Assembly: GCA_016201645.1 (NCBI GenBank)
Contig: JACQCL010000119.1
Coordinates: forward strand, 1 to 14,311
Reading direction: 5' to 3'
Length of the DNA stretch: 14,311 nucleotides
From: Candidatus Rokuibacteriota bacterium
GTDB lineage: Bacteria > Methylomirabilota > Methylomirabilia > Rokubacteriales > CSP1-6
Numbering within the stretch: the first letter of the stretch is position 1; each line of letters starts with the position of its first letter. A program made the translations under genes and the position numbers. Below the pieces are notes generated by a model that saw only the letters and a list, made by a program, of their open reading frames with translations, made no database searches and was not told where the DNA came from. This document shows, piece after piece, positions 13,894-14,311 of this stretch.

Positions 13894-14311
13894 TTCTTCA
13901 AGCGGCGGATCTCATCCAACACTCGCTTTGAACTTTGGCCATCATCATAGCCAAGGAATCTCTCAACGTACGCTGCTCTGGCCTGGGCATCCATCTCAAA
14001 GTCTCCAAGCGATCTGCGGGGCAGGCTGGTAATCACTTCAGGAACCTCTAGAACGACGGAAACGCCCGGAAAATCAAAGCTGCTCTTGCTGCGATCCATA
14101 AAGATCCGCTGTAAGGCCCGATCTCCCCGCACATCTTTATCAGCGGGCCGAATGCATAAATACGGAATCCCAAGATAGGCCGCTTCATGCGCGGTTGTGC
14201 TATAGAAGCCAATGCACAAGCTCGCGATGCTCAGGACTCCGAGGATCGTCGACGGGTACACTGATTCATCATAAATGTGCGTATCGGCCAAAGCCTTTGT
14301 ATAGATCGGAG
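13890..14311 (-). CDS. C-terminal part of a glycosyltransferase/nucleotide-sugar epimerase-like protein, 5'-truncated by window edge
   Basis: The minus-strand frame is open to the window end, so about 140 C-terminal residues are visible; the TTG at 14291 is probably internal, since PIYTKAL precedes it in frame. The segment CIGFYSTTAHEAAYLGIPYLCIRP resembles the sugar-nucleotide-binding region of GT-B glycosyltransferases and UDP-GlcNAc 2-epimerase-like or surface-polysaccharide proteins, where a Ser/Thr-rich turn is followed by an EAAYLGIP helix. The end (DEIRRLKN) looks like a natural C-terminal helix. Its TAG stop lies in the CTAG IS target, so the IS touches but does not shorten the gene. 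GC content is near 50% (29/60 and 32/60 in two counted lines), well below the PHA region. The family call is tentative. Confidence 0.45.
   Translation of the reverse strand, partial: PIYTKALADTHIYDESVYPSTILGVLSIASLCIGFYSTTAHEAAYLGIPYLCIRPADKDVRGDRALQRIFMDRSKSSFDFPGVSVVLEVPEVITSLPRRSLGDFEMDAQARAAYVERFLGYDDGQSSKRVLDEIRRLKN

Noticed and set aside
1..14311. CRISPR arrays, tRNA or rRNA genes, phage or toxin-antitoxin modules
   Set aside because: No regularly spaced repeats, tRNA-like cloverleaf ends or related coding motifs were seen on reading through the window.

Overview
The window is a gene-dense, GC-rich stretch (one coding line counts 41 of 60 bases as G or C) from a bacterium that stores polyhydroxyalkanoate (PHA). 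Tight operons with GTG starts, lone class III-like PHA synthase genes, separate acyl-CoA enzymes and a zinc-ribbon protein start suggest an uncultured soil or subsurface lineage, for example Methylomirabilota/Rokubacteria or a proteobacterial relative. No rRNA or tRNA gene is present, so this taxonomic guess is inference only.

Layout. (A) 1-6753, plus strand, one probable long operon: 3'-part of an enoyl-CoA hydratase, an SDR dehydrogenase, a stand-alone SCP2 lipid carrier, two tandem family III CoA-transferases, PHA synthase phaC, a short PhaE-type partner subunit, and an (R)-specific enoyl-CoA hydratase phaJ. Several joints overlap by 1-4 bp. (B) 6746-7489, minus strand: acetoacetyl-CoA reductase phaB, overlapping the end of phaJ by 8 bp. 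(C) 7571-8068, plus: PHA regulator phaR, divergent from phaB. (D) 8117-8569, minus: a phasin, convergent with phaR across a two-way terminator and driven by a strong promoter. (E) 8715-12280, plus: acyl-CoA ligase, SDR and zinc alcohol dehydrogenase as a second operon. (F) 12496-13889: the first ~34 codons of a zinc-ribbon protein, cut by a complete IS5-family element (1290 bp, CTAG on both sides). (G) 13890-14311, minus: the C-terminal part of a glycosyltransferase/epimerase-like protein in DNA of about 50% GC.

How it works together. CoA-transferases and the acyl-CoA ligase would load acids onto CoA. Hydratases and dehydrogenases process acyl chains. PhaJ (from enoyl-CoA) and PhaB (from 3-ketoacyl-CoA) both make (R)-3-hydroxyacyl-CoA, which PhaC with its PhaE-type subunit polymerises. 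The phasin coats the granule and PhaR senses polymer and represses. A beta-ketothiolase (phaA) is not in the window.

The most notable points are: the second CoA-transferase has Ala where its neighbour has the catalytic Asp; the PhaE-type subunit carries a threefold Trp repeat; PhaJ has a Trp-rich hydrophobic tail; the operon separately encodes the three domain types of the eukaryotic multifunctional enzyme MFE-2 (SDR, hydratase-2, SCP2); and a perfect 14-bp palindrome covers the start codon of the acyl-CoA ligase.
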